Shown here: positions 35,101-44,887 of the stretch, in pieces
Layout of the letters: every line of letters begins with the position of its first letter
How positions within the stretch are numbered: the first letter of the stretch is position 1
DNA from: Fodinibius saliphilus
GTDB taxonomy: Bacteria; Bacteroidota; Rhodothermia; Balneolales; Balneolaceae
Reading direction: 5' to 3'
NCBI RefSeq assembly: GCF_005869845.1
Contig: NZ_VAWF01000004.1
Span: 62,001-126,000 of the forward strand
DNA length: 64,000 bases
The notes under the pieces: model-generated
Databases searched by the model: none
The model's input: the letters and a program-made list of their open reading frames with translations, nothing else
What the model was told of the DNA's origin: nothing
Translations under genes and position numbers: made by a program

Positions 35101-38100
35101 ATGAAATTTGATCACATTAAAGATCTGTTACAAGATCGTATTTTAATTCTGGATGGTGCCATGGGCACGATGATCCAGAATCACAACCTTTCCGAAAACG
35201 ATTATCGAGGCGAACGATTTAAGGATTTTGAGGACGCTGAACTAAAAGGCAATAACGACCTTTTAAGCCTAACCCAACCTGAGATCATTAAAGATATCCA
35301 CAGTCAATTCCTGGCTGCCGGCTCTGATATCATTGAAACCAATACCTTTAACAGCACTTCCATTTCACAGGCCGACTATAACATGGAAGACCTGGCCTAT
35401 GAACTTAATGTAGCGGCAGCACAAAATGCTCGCGAAGTTGCTGATAAATTTACGGAGCAAAACCCGAGCAAGCCCCGTTTTGTGGCCGGTGCCATTGGAC
35501 CTACCAATAAAACCCTTTCTCTTTCACCTGATGTGGAAGATCCCGGCTACCGTGACATCACCTTTGATCAGCTTAAAGAGGCCTATACCGAACAGATCCA
35601 TGGCTTAGTTGACGGTGGGGCAGATATTCTGCTGGTCGAAACGATATTCGATACACTTAATGCCAAGGCTGCTATTTATGCCATCCATAAATACAACGAA
35701 GAAACGGGCAAAGAGTTGCCGGTAATGATCTCCGGTACTATTGTAGATCAAAGCGGACGTACCCTGTCGGGACAAACGACCGAAGCATTCTGGATTTCGG
35801 TATCACATACAAAAAACCTAATCAGTGTTGGCTTAAACTGCTCGTTGGGATCTAAGCAGATGCGACCCTATATCGAAGAGCTCGCCAATGTCGCTACCTG
35901 CCATACCAGTCTCTATCCCAATGCCGGCTTGCCCGATGAGATGGGCGAATACAATGAGAGCCCGGAATTTATGGCCGATCAGCTGCGCGACTATGCTGAA
36001 TCGAATTTTGTAAACTTGGTTGGCGGTTGCTGTGGTACAACGCCCGAACATATTGAAGCAATTGCCGAAGCGGCAAAAGAATGTTCTCCGCGCGAGATCC
36101 CGGACCAAGAACCCTATCTGCGACTCAGCGGACTGGAGCCGCTGGTTGTTCGTCCCGATACTAACTTTGTGAATATCGGAGAACGTACCAATGTAATGGG
36201 ATCACGCAAATTTAAGCGCCTTATTAAAAATGAGGAACATGAAGAAGCACTCTCTGTTGCACGCCAACAGGTAGAAAACGGGGCCCAGATCATCGACATC
36301 AACATGGATGAAGGTATGCTGGAATCTGAGGAAGTAATGGTAGATTTCTTGCAGCTTCTGGCCGCAGAACCTGATATTTCTCGCGTACCGGTTATGATTG
36401 ACTCTTCAAAATGGTCGGTACTGAAAGCAGGGCTTAAAACCACGCAGGGCAAATGTGTGGTAAACTCTATCAGTCTTAAAGAAGGTGAAGAAGAGTTTAA
36501 AGAGCATGCCCGTGAAATCCTTAACTTTGGCGGTGCTGTAGTGGTCATGGGGTTTGATGAAAAAGGTCAGGCCGACAACTTTGAGCGTCGTATTGAGATT
36601 GCCGAACGTGCTTATAAAATCCTTACCGAGGAAGTTGGCTTTGCTCCCCAAGATATTATTATGGATCCTAATATCTTAACAGTAGCAACGGGTATTGAAG
36701 AGCACAGAAACTACGCCGTTGATTTTATTAACGCTACGAAGTGGATCAAACAGAACCTGCCACTGGCTAAAGTAAGTGGCGGACTGAGTAACATTTCGTT
36801 CTCTTTCCGTGGCAATAACAGGGTGCGTGAGGCGATGCACTCGGCGTTCTTATATCACGCAATACAGGCCGGCCTCGATATGGCTATTGTCAATGCCGGA
36901 CAGCTGGAAGTATACGAGGAAATTCCTGATAAGCTGAAAGAGCTTGTTGAAGATGTACTGCTCAACCGTCGCGATAACGCCACAGAACGATTGGTAAATT
37001 ATGCCGAAGAGATTAAAGATGAAGGCCCTAAAAAGGAGAAAAAGACGGCTGAATGGCGCGAAAACTCTGTTGAAGAACGAATCAAACATGCCCTCGTCAA
37101 AGGTATTGTCGATCATATTGTTGAGGACGTAGAAGAAGCACGTCAACAGTTTGAGCATCCTATTGAAGTTATTGAAGGACCGATGATGAACGGTATGGAT
37201 GTGGTGGGTGATCTATTTGGTTCTGGCAAGATGTTTTTACCCCAGGTGGTTAAAAGTGCTCGCGTGATGAAGAAGGGGGTTGCCCACCTGATCCCCTACA
37301 TCGAAAAGGAGAAAGAGAAAAACCAGAACAGTGAACCTAAGGCAAAGGTACTGCTGGCTACTGTTAAGGGGGATGTCCATGATATTGGAAAAAATATAGT
37401 GTCGGTGGTATTGCGCTGTAACAATTTTGATGTTGTAGACCTGGGTGTGATGGTTCCGGCGGATAAAATCCTGGAAGAAGCACGTAAAGAGAATGTTGAT
37501 ATCATTGGGCTCAGTGGCCTGATTACTCCTTCTCTGGATGAGATGGTGCACGTGGCTAAAGAGTTGGATCGCGAAGAGTTCGAACAACCACTTATGATCG
37601 GCGGGGCAACGACTTCTCGCATGCATACAGCAGTAAAAATTGAACCCAATTACGACCAACCTGTTGTTCACGTACTTGACGCTTCACGAAGTGTTTCTGT
37701 TACCGGTAACCTAATATCTAAAACGCTGCGTGACGATTTCGTTAGCCAGACAAAGGATGAATATGTGAAGTTACGAGAGCGCCACGAAGGGCGGTCAAAT
37801 CGAAAAACTTACCTCCCAATAGATCAAGCACGTGAAAATGCCACAGAGATCGACTGGAAAAACTCAGAAATCATAAAACCCAACAAGTTGGGTACAAAGA
37901 TCTTTGATAACTATCCACTTGATGAAATTCGTAACTACATCGACTGGGGACCTTTCTTTATCGCCTGGCAAATGAAAGGACGTTTCCCGGAAGTGCTCGA
38001 AGATGAAAAGTATGGAGAGGAAGCTCAGAAACTTTATAAAGATGCCAATAAACTTCTGGACAAAATTGTAGATCAAAAACTGCTCAAAGCTAAAGCAGTA

Positions 38101-38793
38101 ATGGGATTATTTCCTGCCAATGCCGTGGGCGATGATGTAGAACTCTATACCGATGACAGCCGCGAAGAGGTACTGACTACCTTCCATATGCTCCGACAGC
38201 AGGCTCAAAAACGCAGAGGCCAACCCAACAAGGCACTTTCCGATTTTGTGGCTCCCAAATCATCTGGTATTAATGACTATATGGGTGGCTTTGCTGTAAC
38301 ATGCGGGCTCGGCGCTAAAGAGCTGGTTAAACAGTTTGAGGATGACCACGATGACTATAATGCCATTCTTACCAAGGCTCTGGCCGACCGACTGGCAGAA
38401 GCTTTTACCGAGCTTATCCACGAAAAGGTGCGGACCAGCATTTGGGGCTATGCTCCTGATGAAGACCTAACCAACAAGGAACTTATCAAAGAACAGTATG
38501 ATGGTATTCGTCCGGCTGCGGGATATCCGGCCCAACCGGATCATACCGAGAAACGCATTCTGTTTGACCTGTTGGATGTACCTGAAACTACAGGTATATC
38601 CCTAACCGAATCATGTGCTATGCATCCTGCTGCCTCGGTGAGTGGGTTGTATTTTGCTCATCCTGACTCAGATTACTTTAATGTAGGTAACCTGGAAAAA
38701 GATCAGATTAAAGATTATGCTAATCGAAAGGGCATGAGTGTAGAAAAAATTGAACGCTGGCTGGGTCCTAACCTAAGCTATGACCCGGAATGA
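35101..38793 (+). CDS. metH: Cobalamin-dependent methionine synthase
   Basis: A 1230-residue MetH with all four modules in the usual order: homocysteine-binding barrel (zinc cysteines in GLNCSLG and [11 protein letters not shown]), pterin-binding barrel ([14 protein letters not shown]), B12-binding module with [10 protein letters not shown] and GLSGLITPS, and the activation domain (about 900 onward) ending SYDPE. It moves the methyl group from 5-methyltetrahydrofolate, the MetF product, to homocysteine. I chose the ATG at 35101 ([20 protein letters not shown]) because homology begins there; a GTG at 35053 would add 16 residues with no match to the family pattern. No cobalamin riboswitch is visible upstream. 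Confidence 0.97.
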   Translation: MKFDHIKDLLQDRILILDGAMGTMIQNHNLSENDYRGERFKDFEDAELKGNNDLLSLTQPEIIKDIHSQFLAAGSDIIETNTFNSTSISQADYNMEDLAYELNVAAAQNAREVADKFTEQNPSKPRFVAGAIGPTNKTLSLSPDVEDPGYRDITFDQLKEAYTEQIHGLVDGGADILLVETIFDTLNAKAAIYAIHKYNEETGKELPVMISGTIVDQSGRTLSGQTTEAFWISVSHTKNLISVGLNCSLGSKQMRPYIEELANVATCHTSLYPNAGLPDEMGEYNESPEFMADQLRDYAESNFVNLVGGCCGTTPEHIEAIAEAAKECSPREIPDQEPYLRLSGLEPLVVRPDTNFVNIGERTNVMGSRKFKRLIKNEEHEEALSVARQQVENGAQIIDINMDEGMLESEEVMVDFLQLLAAEPDISRVPVMIDSSKWSVLKAGLKTTQGKCVVNSISLKEGEEEFKEHAREILNFGGAVVVMGFDEKGQADNFERRIEIAERAYKILTEEVGFAPQDIIMDPNILTVATGIEEHRNYAVDFINATKWIKQNLPLAKVSGGLSNISFSFRGNNRVREAMHSAFLYHAIQAGLDMAIVNAGQLEVYEEIPDKLKELVEDVLLNRRDNATERLVNYAEEIKDEGPKKEKKTAEWRENSVEERIKHALVKGIVDHIVEDVEEARQQFEHPIEVIEGPMMNGMDVVGDLFGSGKMFLPQVVKSARVMKKGVAHLIPYIEKEKEKNQNSEPKAKVLLATVKGDVHDIGKNIVSVVLRCNNFDVVDLGVMVPADKILEEARKENVDIIGLSGLITPSLDEMVHVAKELDREEFEQPLMIGGATTSRMHTAVKIEPNYDQPVVHVLDASRSVSVTGNLISKTLRDDFVSQTKDEYVKLRERHEGRSNRKTYLPIDQARENATEIDWKNSEIIKPNKLGTKIFDNYPLDEIRNYIDWGPFFIAWQMKGRFPEVLEDEKYGEEAQKLYKDANKLLDKIVDQKLLKAKAVMGLFPANAVGDDVELYTDDSREEVLTTFHMLRQQAQKRRGQPNKALSDFVAPKSSGINDYMGGFAVTCGLGAKELVKQFEDDHDDYNAILTKALADRLAEAFTELIHEKVRTSIWGYAPDEDLTNKELIKEQYDGIRPAAGYPAQPDHTEKRILFDLLDVPETTGISLTESCAMHPAASVSGLYFAHPDSDYFNVGNLEKDQIKDYANRKGMSVEKIERWLGPNLSYDPE

Positions 38794-38800
38794 GATTAAC

Positions 38801-38832
38801 AGCCTTTCCAAGCTTTAAAACTTGGAAAGGCT
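38801..38832. terminator. Bidirectional terminator between metH and the collagen-like gene
   Basis: AGCCTTTCCAAG (38801-38812) and CTTGGAAAGGCT (38821-38832) form a perfect 12-bp stem between convergent genes. Its inner CCAAG-TTT-AAAA-CTTGG resembles the core of the REP-like palindromes at the RAYT gene, so it may be a REP-derived terminator. Confidence 0.65.
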
Positions 38833-38839
38833 AATATTC

Positions 38840-39358
38840 CTAGTAATCCTGCAACTGTAAGTGTTTTACATTGCTAGAACCTATAGCATTCACGACCTCT
38901 TCCATATTCGACATATCTACTTTGTTTGACTGAATATAGTCGGCAGGTAAAATGGCTATTCTAAATATTTGATTCCTGGTGAACTCATCTCCAACAGTAC
39001 TTAAATCAACATCTCCGGTTAAAAAAAGCTTGGCATCAGTAAATGTATGATCGAAGGCATATTGCATTTCTCCATTATCGAAGAAAACAGAAACGGGAAG
39101 GGGCTGCCAGACATCATTACCTGTTTCCTGATCAACCTCCCATAACAGATAGACCATAACGATATCACTTTCCAAAACGGTAATATCATCAGGGAAAGTG
39201 GAAAAAACAGTATAATTGTTGGATTCGGTAAAACTGGTTTCTATCTCATATATCTTACCTGACGGTCCGGGAGGTCCTTCAGGGCCAACAGGACCCTCCT
39301 CTCCCCCACAAGAGATTACAAATAACAATAACACAGTAACAGTAATTTTTCTCATCAT
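38840..39358 (-). CDS. Lipoprotein with short collagen-like GPx repeat
   Basis: A 172-residue lipoprotein. The leader MMRKITVTVLLLFVISC ends at Cys17 and is followed directly by GPVGPEGPPGPSG, four to five collagen-like Gly-Pro-x triplets. The remaining about 135 residues are mostly beta-strand with no motif I recognise. Short collagen-like stems after a lipobox are common in this group and may hold trimers at the outer membrane. It is convergent with metH and separated from it by a strong hairpin. Confidence 0.72.
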   Translation of the reverse strand: MMRKITVTVLLLFVISCGGEEGPVGPEGPPGPSGKIYEIETSFTESNNYTVFSTFPDDITVLESDIVMVYLLWEVDQETGNDVWQPLPVSVFFDNGEMQYAFDHTFTDAKLFLTGDVDLSTVGDEFTRNQIFRIAILPADYIQSNKVDMSNMEEVVNAIGSSNVKHLQLQDY

Positions 39359-39530
39359 AGTGGGCCTAAAAGTTAAGGGTTTAAGTTTATTATTTACTAT
39401 AAGTTAATATTTAGGCACACCAAAACATTCACATAAACATGTGAGGGACCTATTTTATTTTCTTAAGAAAAAAATAAAATACAACCTAATTTTTAGACCT
39501 TTTGTAAAAGGCAATATTGAGAATATATAG

Positions 39531-40133
39531 CTATTCCAGCTTCTTTTTTAACGACTCGAATTCCTCAATAATTGGGTCAATCTCCCGGCATTCCCTCCTA
39601 TATCTGCGCCAAATCTCAGCTACAGTAAAACCGGCCAGAGCCACACTTATCCCAAAATGAATAATCAATCGCCACTGAAGCTGAAGATCACTTATTACGT
39701 CCATATAGATAAAATTAATCGCAACTATCAGTAACAGGATATAAACGGGGATAATGACAAGCATTAAAAACCTGCGATATTTCAGCTTGCTGATGGCCAG
39801 TTGAAGGTACTGGGCACTTTCCTGACGCAACTGCTTCCATCTTTTTCCTGTATTTCGATACCAGGCAAAACCTCCGGCAATAACCATCTCAGCTGTTATA
39901 ATTAGAAGGCCGCTCCATACCCACCATGAGTGTTTTCCCATCAATAAAAACATGCCCCACAAAAAGGCTATCGTTAAGAAAAACAAAACAGTAAGCACGA
40001 TATTCTCCTTCTTTGTTTTTTGCTGTATCTGTTCAAATTGGCTAAGCATTTTTTTAAATGATTCACTATCAACTTCAAACGAATCTGGTTTATCCATCGA
40101 TTGCCAATCAGATTTTAGTTCATCCAAGTTCAT
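39531..40133 (-). CDS. Membrane protein of sigma-factor operon, possible anti-sigma factor
   Basis: A 200-residue protein with a cytoplasmic N-terminal stretch (MNLDELKSDWQSMDKPDS), four predicted membrane helices (around 47-67, 70-93, 120-142 and 150-172) and a charged coiled C-terminal tail. It starts 4 bp after the ECF sigma gene. That position is typical of anti-sigma factors. It has no zinc-binding HxxxCxxC motif, so this role is inferred from context only. I do not recognise a named family. Confidence 0.6.
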   Translation of the reverse strand: MNLDELKSDWQSMDKPDSFEVDSESFKKMLSQFEQIQQKTKKENIVLTVLFFLTIAFLWGMFLLMGKHSWWVWSGLLIITAEMVIAGGFAWYRNTGKRWKQLRQESAQYLQLAISKLKYRRFLMLVIIPVYILLLIVAINFIYMDVISDLQLQWRLIIHFGISVALAGFTVAEIWRRYRRECREIDPIIEEFESLKKKLE

Positions 40134-40137
40134 CGGG

Positions 40138-40644
40138 TTACCTCATTAATTGGTCTAATTCTTTTTTAATACGATTTATCTTTACTCCCACATAGTTTTC
40201 CGATATCCCCACTACTTTTCCAATATCACTATAACTGAGCCCCTCCAGGTACAGCGTAATAATGATACGATTTTGCTTATCAAGCTGATGAATGCAATCA
40301 TTAAGTTTTTGGAGCCGAGGCAAAAGATCAGGAGAAAAACTGCTGTGGTTATCATCTTCAATATCCGTAAAATCAGCTTCCAACCGGAACCGTTTATTGA
40401 GGCGCTTTTCACTCTTTGTAAAGGTGATAGCTGTATTGACAGTAATACGATAGACCCACGTAGTTATCTGGGCTTCGCCGCGAAACGACTCAAGGTTATT
40501 CCATATATTCAACATCACCTGTTGGAACAGATCTTTAACCTTATTCTCATCCTGCAAATATCCCGTACAAATGCGATAGACTTTATTGCTATGATGCTGA
40601 TAAAGCTGTTCAAACCGATCTTTCTTTGGTTCCTTATTCTTCAT
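40138..40644 (-). CDS. ECF-type RNA polymerase sigma factor
   Basis: A sigma-70 family protein of about 168 residues from the start chosen here. Region 2 reads YQHHSNKVYRICTGYLQDENKVKDLFQQVMLNIW and AQITTWVYRITVNTAI; region 4 reads IHQLDKQNRIIITLYLEGLSYSDIGKVVGISENYVGVKINR, a helix-turn-helix for the -35 element. I prefer the ATG at 40644 (MKNKEPKKDRFEQLYQ), which overlaps the hydrolase stop by 11 bases; an upstream start at 40686 would add 14 residues of uncertain value. It is followed by a membrane protein that may be its anti-sigma factor. Confidence 0.9.
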   Translation of the reverse strand: MKNKEPKKDRFEQLYQHHSNKVYRICTGYLQDENKVKDLFQQVMLNIWNNLESFRGEAQITTWVYRITVNTAITFTKSEKRLNKRFRLEADFTDIEDDNHSSFSPDLLPRLQKLNDCIHQLDKQNRIIITLYLEGLSYSDIGKVVGISENYVGVKINRIKKELDQLMR

Positions 40645-41578
40645 CCAGAAATTGCTCAAGTGTTTGATGAAACCATTCCGGATCATCCATCATTATAAAA
40701 TGCCGGGCCTTTTCTGCCACCTCAATAGTTTTATCAGAAAGGCTTTTATACTGCTCTTCTGCCATCTGTTGCACCTGATCTTTTGTATATAAGGGTGTTC
40801 CATTCATTGATATATTCCCTGCAATCATAATATACGTAGGTATTTCAATGGTGCTAATATCATCCCGAAGGTCAGTCTGCATTAAATCACCCATCGCATG
40901 TACAATGGTAGCCCGATCTGAACGCATGGACCACTGCAGAGCTTTCTTGAGATCTTTCTCGGCTGTTATCATTGTTGATAAGGTATGTTTCTGCTGTTGC
41001 CGAAACTGGCTGAAGTCCATTGCAGTCATCTGTTGAATCATCATCTGCCGAGGGAACTGTACGGTCTCTTCTGTCACTTTTGGCTGGCGCAAGGCTGCTA
41101 AAAAGGGATAAGAGTCTACTACCACCGCTTTTTCAACAAGACTCTCATTCTCGGCTGTTATCCACAGAGATAAAAATCCTCCCAGGCTATGTCCCATGAC
41201 AATACCCCGGCCACTGCGATCGATATATTCTATTAATTTATCTCTAATTGTTTTCAGATAAGGCTTTTTATCTATCGGCTCGTTTCCGGCAAAACCGGCT
41301 AACGTAAAAACATGACATTCATAGCGGTTTTTTAGCTGCTCAACAGTTCCCTGCCAAACCTCCCCGCTACTTGCCAAACCGGGAATCAGATAAAGAGGAG
41401 GACCCGAACCATAAATATCAACAGTAAAGGCCGGTTCTCGATGAGTATTTTTGGGATCTTCCGATTGTGCCTCTACCCAAAACGGAAATGCAATGAACCA
41501 TAGTAATAGGAGTATATTAAGTTGACGAATCTTTCTCTTTGAAAAGAATGAAATCATAGTAGATGTAGTAATCTGCAT
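40634..41578 (-). CDS. Alpha/beta hydrolase, exported
   Basis: A 314-residue alpha/beta hydrolase with an N-terminal signal peptide (hydrophobic core LNILLLLWFIAFPFW, cleavage after VEAQ). The oxyanion-hole region is PLYLIPGLASSGEVW, the nucleophile elbow is GHSLGG (Ser about 129), and a likely catalytic His is in KARHFIMMDDP. Substrate unknown. An ATG seven codons in (41557) is an alternative start. Its 3' end overlaps the ECF sigma factor gene, so the two are translationally linked, an unusual pairing that suggests joint expression. Confidence 0.87.
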   Translation of the reverse strand: MQITTSTMISFFSKRKIRQLNILLLLWFIAFPFWVEAQSEDPKNTHREPAFTVDIYGSGPPLYLIPGLASSGEVWQGTVEQLKNRYECHVFTLAGFAGNEPIDKKPYLKTIRDKLIEYIDRSGRGIVMGHSLGGFLSLWITAENESLVEKAVVVDSYPFLAALRQPKVTEETVQFPRQMMIQQMTAMDFSQFRQQQKHTLSTMITAEKDLKKALQWSMRSDRATIVHAMGDLMQTDLRDDISTIEIPTYIMIAGNISMNGTPLYTKDQVQQMAEEQYKSLSDKTIEVAEKARHFIMMDDPEWFHQTLEQFLDEE

Positions 41579-41672
41579 ACGTACAGAAGTTTAATTAATG
41601 TTATACCTTCTACTATGTTAGACTCCCAAAAACTAAATTATTACAGTTTTTTTTAAAGTATTTACCGGTATT

Positions 41673-42920
41673 CTAGCGCTCTTTTTTCACGGCATTATAA
41701 ACAGCCTGCCGCAGCGGACCTAAATCAAAATAATAGCCATTTTCCTGACGCCCTACATTTTGCCTGTTCGTTAATAAAATAATAGAAAGGGAATCGCGCG
41801 GTACCGCCACAATACTTGTTCCCGTAAAGCCGGTGTGACCAAACGTCCCAGCCGGACTTCCTTCCGCCGAAATAAACTCTGAATCCATCGCCCACCCTAA
41901 TCCATTTCCAAACCTATCCTCAGTTAAAAAGGTATCCACAACCGAAGGTGAGATAATTTGCTCTCCACCGTATACACCATCATGCAATAAAAGATCGATA
42001 AGTACCTGCAGGTTATCTACCGAAGAAAATAGCCCCGCATGGCCGGCCACTCCCTTATTGGCATACCAGGCATTACCGTCATTCACTTCTCCTTGCAAAG
42101 TATACTGTCGCCAACCATCCCACAGTTCCGGCTCCACCGCTACTCGGTAGCCAAAATTGTTGTCATACACCATCTGTTTTTCAAAGGGGTTTCCGTGCGA
42201 GGTAGCTGCAATAACAGGTTCCAATTCTTTTTCAAGGGGATTAAAGACCGTATGTGAGAGGTCCAGCGGCCCGTAAATCTCCTGTTGCAGGTAGTTGTTC
42301 ATCGGCATCCCCGTAACCTTTTCGATAATATCTCCCAACACCATGAAACCCAAGTCGCTATAGTGGCGCTCCTCTCCTACCTTCCACTTTAGAGAGAGAT
42401 CTGCAATATATTGGCGACACTGTTGAGGATTTGAAGCATAATAATAGGTCGGTTTCCACTGGGCCAACCCCGAACTGTGGGTTAACAAGTGGCGAACTGT
42501 TATCTTCGATTTTTCTCCTTGATCAAATTCCGGTAAATAGTTAAACACGGGATTATCCAGAGCTATTTGCCCTTCATCTACCAGTTTCATAATCCCAAGG
42601 GTGGTGGCACAAACCTTGGTGAGCGAAGCCAAATCAAATAGGTGATCTGTGGTCATCTTTTGGGGATACTCGAGCTGCTTCAGATTATAGTCATACTTCT
42701 TGGAATAGCCATAAGCCGCCCGATGTAATATTGAATCTCCTTTCTTTACCTGTATCACTGCCCCTGGAATATGATCAGCTGCTATCTCTTTCTCAATGAG
42801 ACTATCAATAGCAGGAATTTGCCCTGTTATAGGTTGTTCAACTTCATTCTCATGAGAACAACTAATGAGGCCAAACAACAAGAGACCAATGATATATATT
42901 TTGTTGTTGATCATCTTCAT
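41673..42920 (-). CDS. Serine hydrolase of the class C beta-lactamase/CubicO type, lipoprotein
   Basis: A 415-residue lipoprotein (leader ending GLLLFGLISC). The beta-lactamase-related fold is shown by SLTK in DLASLTKVCATT (SxxK), the Tyr motif RHYSDLGFMVLG (YSD in place of YxN) and HTGFTG near the C-terminus (HTG for KTG). Such enzymes act as D-amino-acid or peptidoglycan peptidases or esterases. The gene lies downstream of a sodium:solute symporter on the same strand, near anmK and an HGSNAT-like gene, which suggests cell-wall fragment metabolism. Antibiotic resistance is not implied. Confidence 0.9.
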   Translation of the reverse strand: MKMINNKIYIIGLLLFGLISCSHENEVEQPITGQIPAIDSLIEKEIAADHIPGAVIQVKKGDSILHRAAYGYSKKYDYNLKQLEYPQKMTTDHLFDLASLTKVCATTLGIMKLVDEGQIALDNPVFNYLPEFDQGEKSKITVRHLLTHSSGLAQWKPTYYYASNPQQCRQYIADLSLKWKVGEERHYSDLGFMVLGDIIEKVTGMPMNNYLQQEIYGPLDLSHTVFNPLEKELEPVIAATSHGNPFEKQMVYDNNFGYRVAVEPELWDGWRQYTLQGEVNDGNAWYANKGVAGHAGLFSSVDNLQVLIDLLLHDGVYGGEQIISPSVVDTFLTEDRFGNGLGWAMDSEFISAEGSPAGTFGHTGFTGTSIVAVPRDSLSIILLTNRQNVGRQENGYYFDLGPLRQAVYNAVKKER

Positions 42921-43149
42921 TGTGGTTCAGTAAAATATTTTTTACCAGTTTTAATTTTCTGGCATATGAATTTAAGTGAAGTATATCAGTCTATGGTTGA
43001 TAATTTCATACCAATTTAAATTTTTAGAGTCAGCAAAATCTCAACGGACCATTGAAATCATCATCGACTGATGTTCAAAAACAATTTTTAATTCATAGCC
43101 AGCGATTTTTGGGGTTTGTTTTTTTCATCGTTGAAAAAATGAACTACTA

Positions 43150-43163
43150 ACCTTTACAAAGGT
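43150..43163 (-). terminator. Weak hairpin after the symporter gene
   Basis: ACCTTT (43150-43155) and AAAGGT (43158-43163) form a short perfect stem, followed on the minus strand about 10 bases later by ATTTTTTC. It may end the symporter transcript, but the stem is short. Confidence 0.3.
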
Positions 43164-43178
43164 AAAATAACATTGAGA

Positions 43179-44720
43179 TTAAACTCTTTCTCTACGAATT
43201 AAATTTGAGATATTCCCTACGACTATCACGATCACACTGCCTGCCACCGTATACAACGGCCAGGCGATAGATAAAGGTTCTCCCGGCAAGATATTTTGAA
43301 TGGGGCCTTCTACCATAAACAGCAGTGATACCAATCCTACAAAAAACCCTATCATTGCATCTGTTTTATCCGGTGCTGAAAATAACCTACCTAACAAAAA
43401 AGCACCCAATAGTCCGCCATAGGTATATGAGGCTATGCCGAGTCCCAACTCAACAACTGCTGGCCGTTCCCCTTCCTGTAGCTGCAAGTAAGCAAAAAAG
43501 AAGGCTGAACCTGTTAAGATAAAAGCCCAAACCATTGTGATAATTCGTGAAATCCTAAGGTCTTCTTCAGGGGTATTGTCCTGACCGAAGTAGGGTTTGT
43601 ACAGATCCAAAGTCGTAGACGAAGCCAACGAGTTAAGAGAAGAGCTGAGGCTACTCATAGCTGCTGCAAAGAGAGAAGCGATAATGAGCCCCGAAAGTCC
43701 TACAGGAAGCTGTTCAACGATAAATTTGGCAAATATCTCATCAGTAGTGGCAAGCCCGAGCTGCTGTGCGGTTTGTGCATCATAGAAACTGTATAATAGT
43801 AAACCGATAAAAAGAAAGAGCCCAAACTGCAGGGCTACCACTACTCCACTCCATACCAGAGCACGCTGACTGTCTTTTACATCCCGGGTAGTAAGCAGAC
43901 GCTGCACAATAAGCTGGTCGGTGCCGTGCGAGGCAATGGAGAAAATTGCCCCCCCAATAAGAGCAGTAAAAAAGGTGTAGGGCTGTGCAATAAAATCAGT
44001 AAACGGCTGACCAAAACCGAAGTCCAGAATCTGTGTTTTTCCAGCATCAGCAGCAATGGCAACGGCTCCTGCTATTCCTTCGGGCAGCTCTCCATACATT
44101 ACACCGATGGCCAGAACCGCACCGCCGATATATACCCCCATCTGCATAACATCCATCCAAACAACTGCTTTAATTCCACCTATAAGAGTGTAGATCAGGG
44201 TGATGACAGAAATGGCCGTTATCGACAGAAGGTAAAGCTCGATATCGCCCCAACCGGTAAAGGCCCCGCCCAGCCGAAGAATGATCGCAAGCGGTATTGC
44301 TGTTGCAAAAAGACGAACTCCATCTGCCAACAAACGGGTTACCATAAAAGTAGTACTTGCCGCATTTCGCATGGAGGAACCAAAACGATTGGCTAAAAAC
44401 TGATAGGCAGTAGTTTGCTTACCCTCAAAATAGGCCGGCAGTAATAATACACTAACCAGAAAGCGACCTACGATATAACCTAACGTTATCTGTAGAAATG
44501 TAAGGTTTCCCCCATAGGCTACAGCTGGAATACTGATAAATGTTAAGGTACTGGTTTCTGTTGCTACTACCGAGAACATCACGGCCCACCATGGTAACCC
44601 TTTGCCTCCCATGAAATAGTCTGAGGTAGAAGACTGTCGCCCAGCAGCGTATATCCCTAATGCGGCAACGCCAATGAGATAAACAACAATAACTACATAA
44701 TCTATAATTGAAAAACCCAA
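43179..44720 (-). CDS. Sodium:solute symporter (SSS family)
   Basis: A 513-residue inner-membrane transporter with about 13 predicted helices. The SSS pattern is visible in YFMGGKGLPWWAVMFSVVATETS, QTTAYQFLANRFG, the GGIKAVVWMDVMQ segment and AAAMSSLSSSLNSLASS. The start is TTG, confirmed by AAGGAGG six bases upstream on the minus strand. It probably imports a sugar, amino sugar or similar compound with sodium. Neighbours include anmK divergently upstream and a serine hydrolase downstream, so an anhydro-muropeptide or sugar cargo is a reasonable inference. Confidence 0.92.
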   Translation of the reverse strand: MGFSIIDYVVIVVYLIGVAALGIYAAGRQSSTSDYFMGGKGLPWWAVMFSVVATETSTLTFISIPAVAYGGNLTFLQITLGYIVGRFLVSVLLLPAYFEGKQTTAYQFLANRFGSSMRNAASTTFMVTRLLADGVRLFATAIPLAIILRLGGAFTGWGDIELYLLSITAISVITLIYTLIGGIKAVVWMDVMQMGVYIGGAVLAIGVMYGELPEGIAGAVAIAADAGKTQILDFGFGQPFTDFIAQPYTFFTALIGGAIFSIASHGTDQLIVQRLLTTRDVKDSQRALVWSGVVVALQFGLFLFIGLLLYSFYDAQTAQQLGLATTDEIFAKFIVEQLPVGLSGLIIASLFAAAMSSLSSSLNSLASSTTLDLYKPYFGQDNTPEEDLRISRIITMVWAFILTGSAFFFAYLQLQEGERPAVVELGLGIASYTYGGLLGAFLLGRLFSAPDKTDAMIGFFVGLVSLLFMVEGPIQNILPGEPLSIAWPLYTVAGSVIVIVVGNISNLIRRERV

Positions 44721-44887
44721 CTACGACCTCCTTATCAGATTCATTTAGTATTATATTTGAAGAGAGACCATTATAGTAATTTATTTCTAGCATTACAGAA
44801 GTTCTATATATTGGCAGTTGTCTAATTTTTTGAGAACATTTTAGAAGCTGTATTACTTCATTTGGTTTTTAAATACTTTAACACAGG

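Noticed and set aside
41673-42920. Antibiotic-resistance beta-lactamase
   Set aside because: Motifs are of the general serine hydrolase type (YSD, HTG), and context points to cell-wall metabolism.
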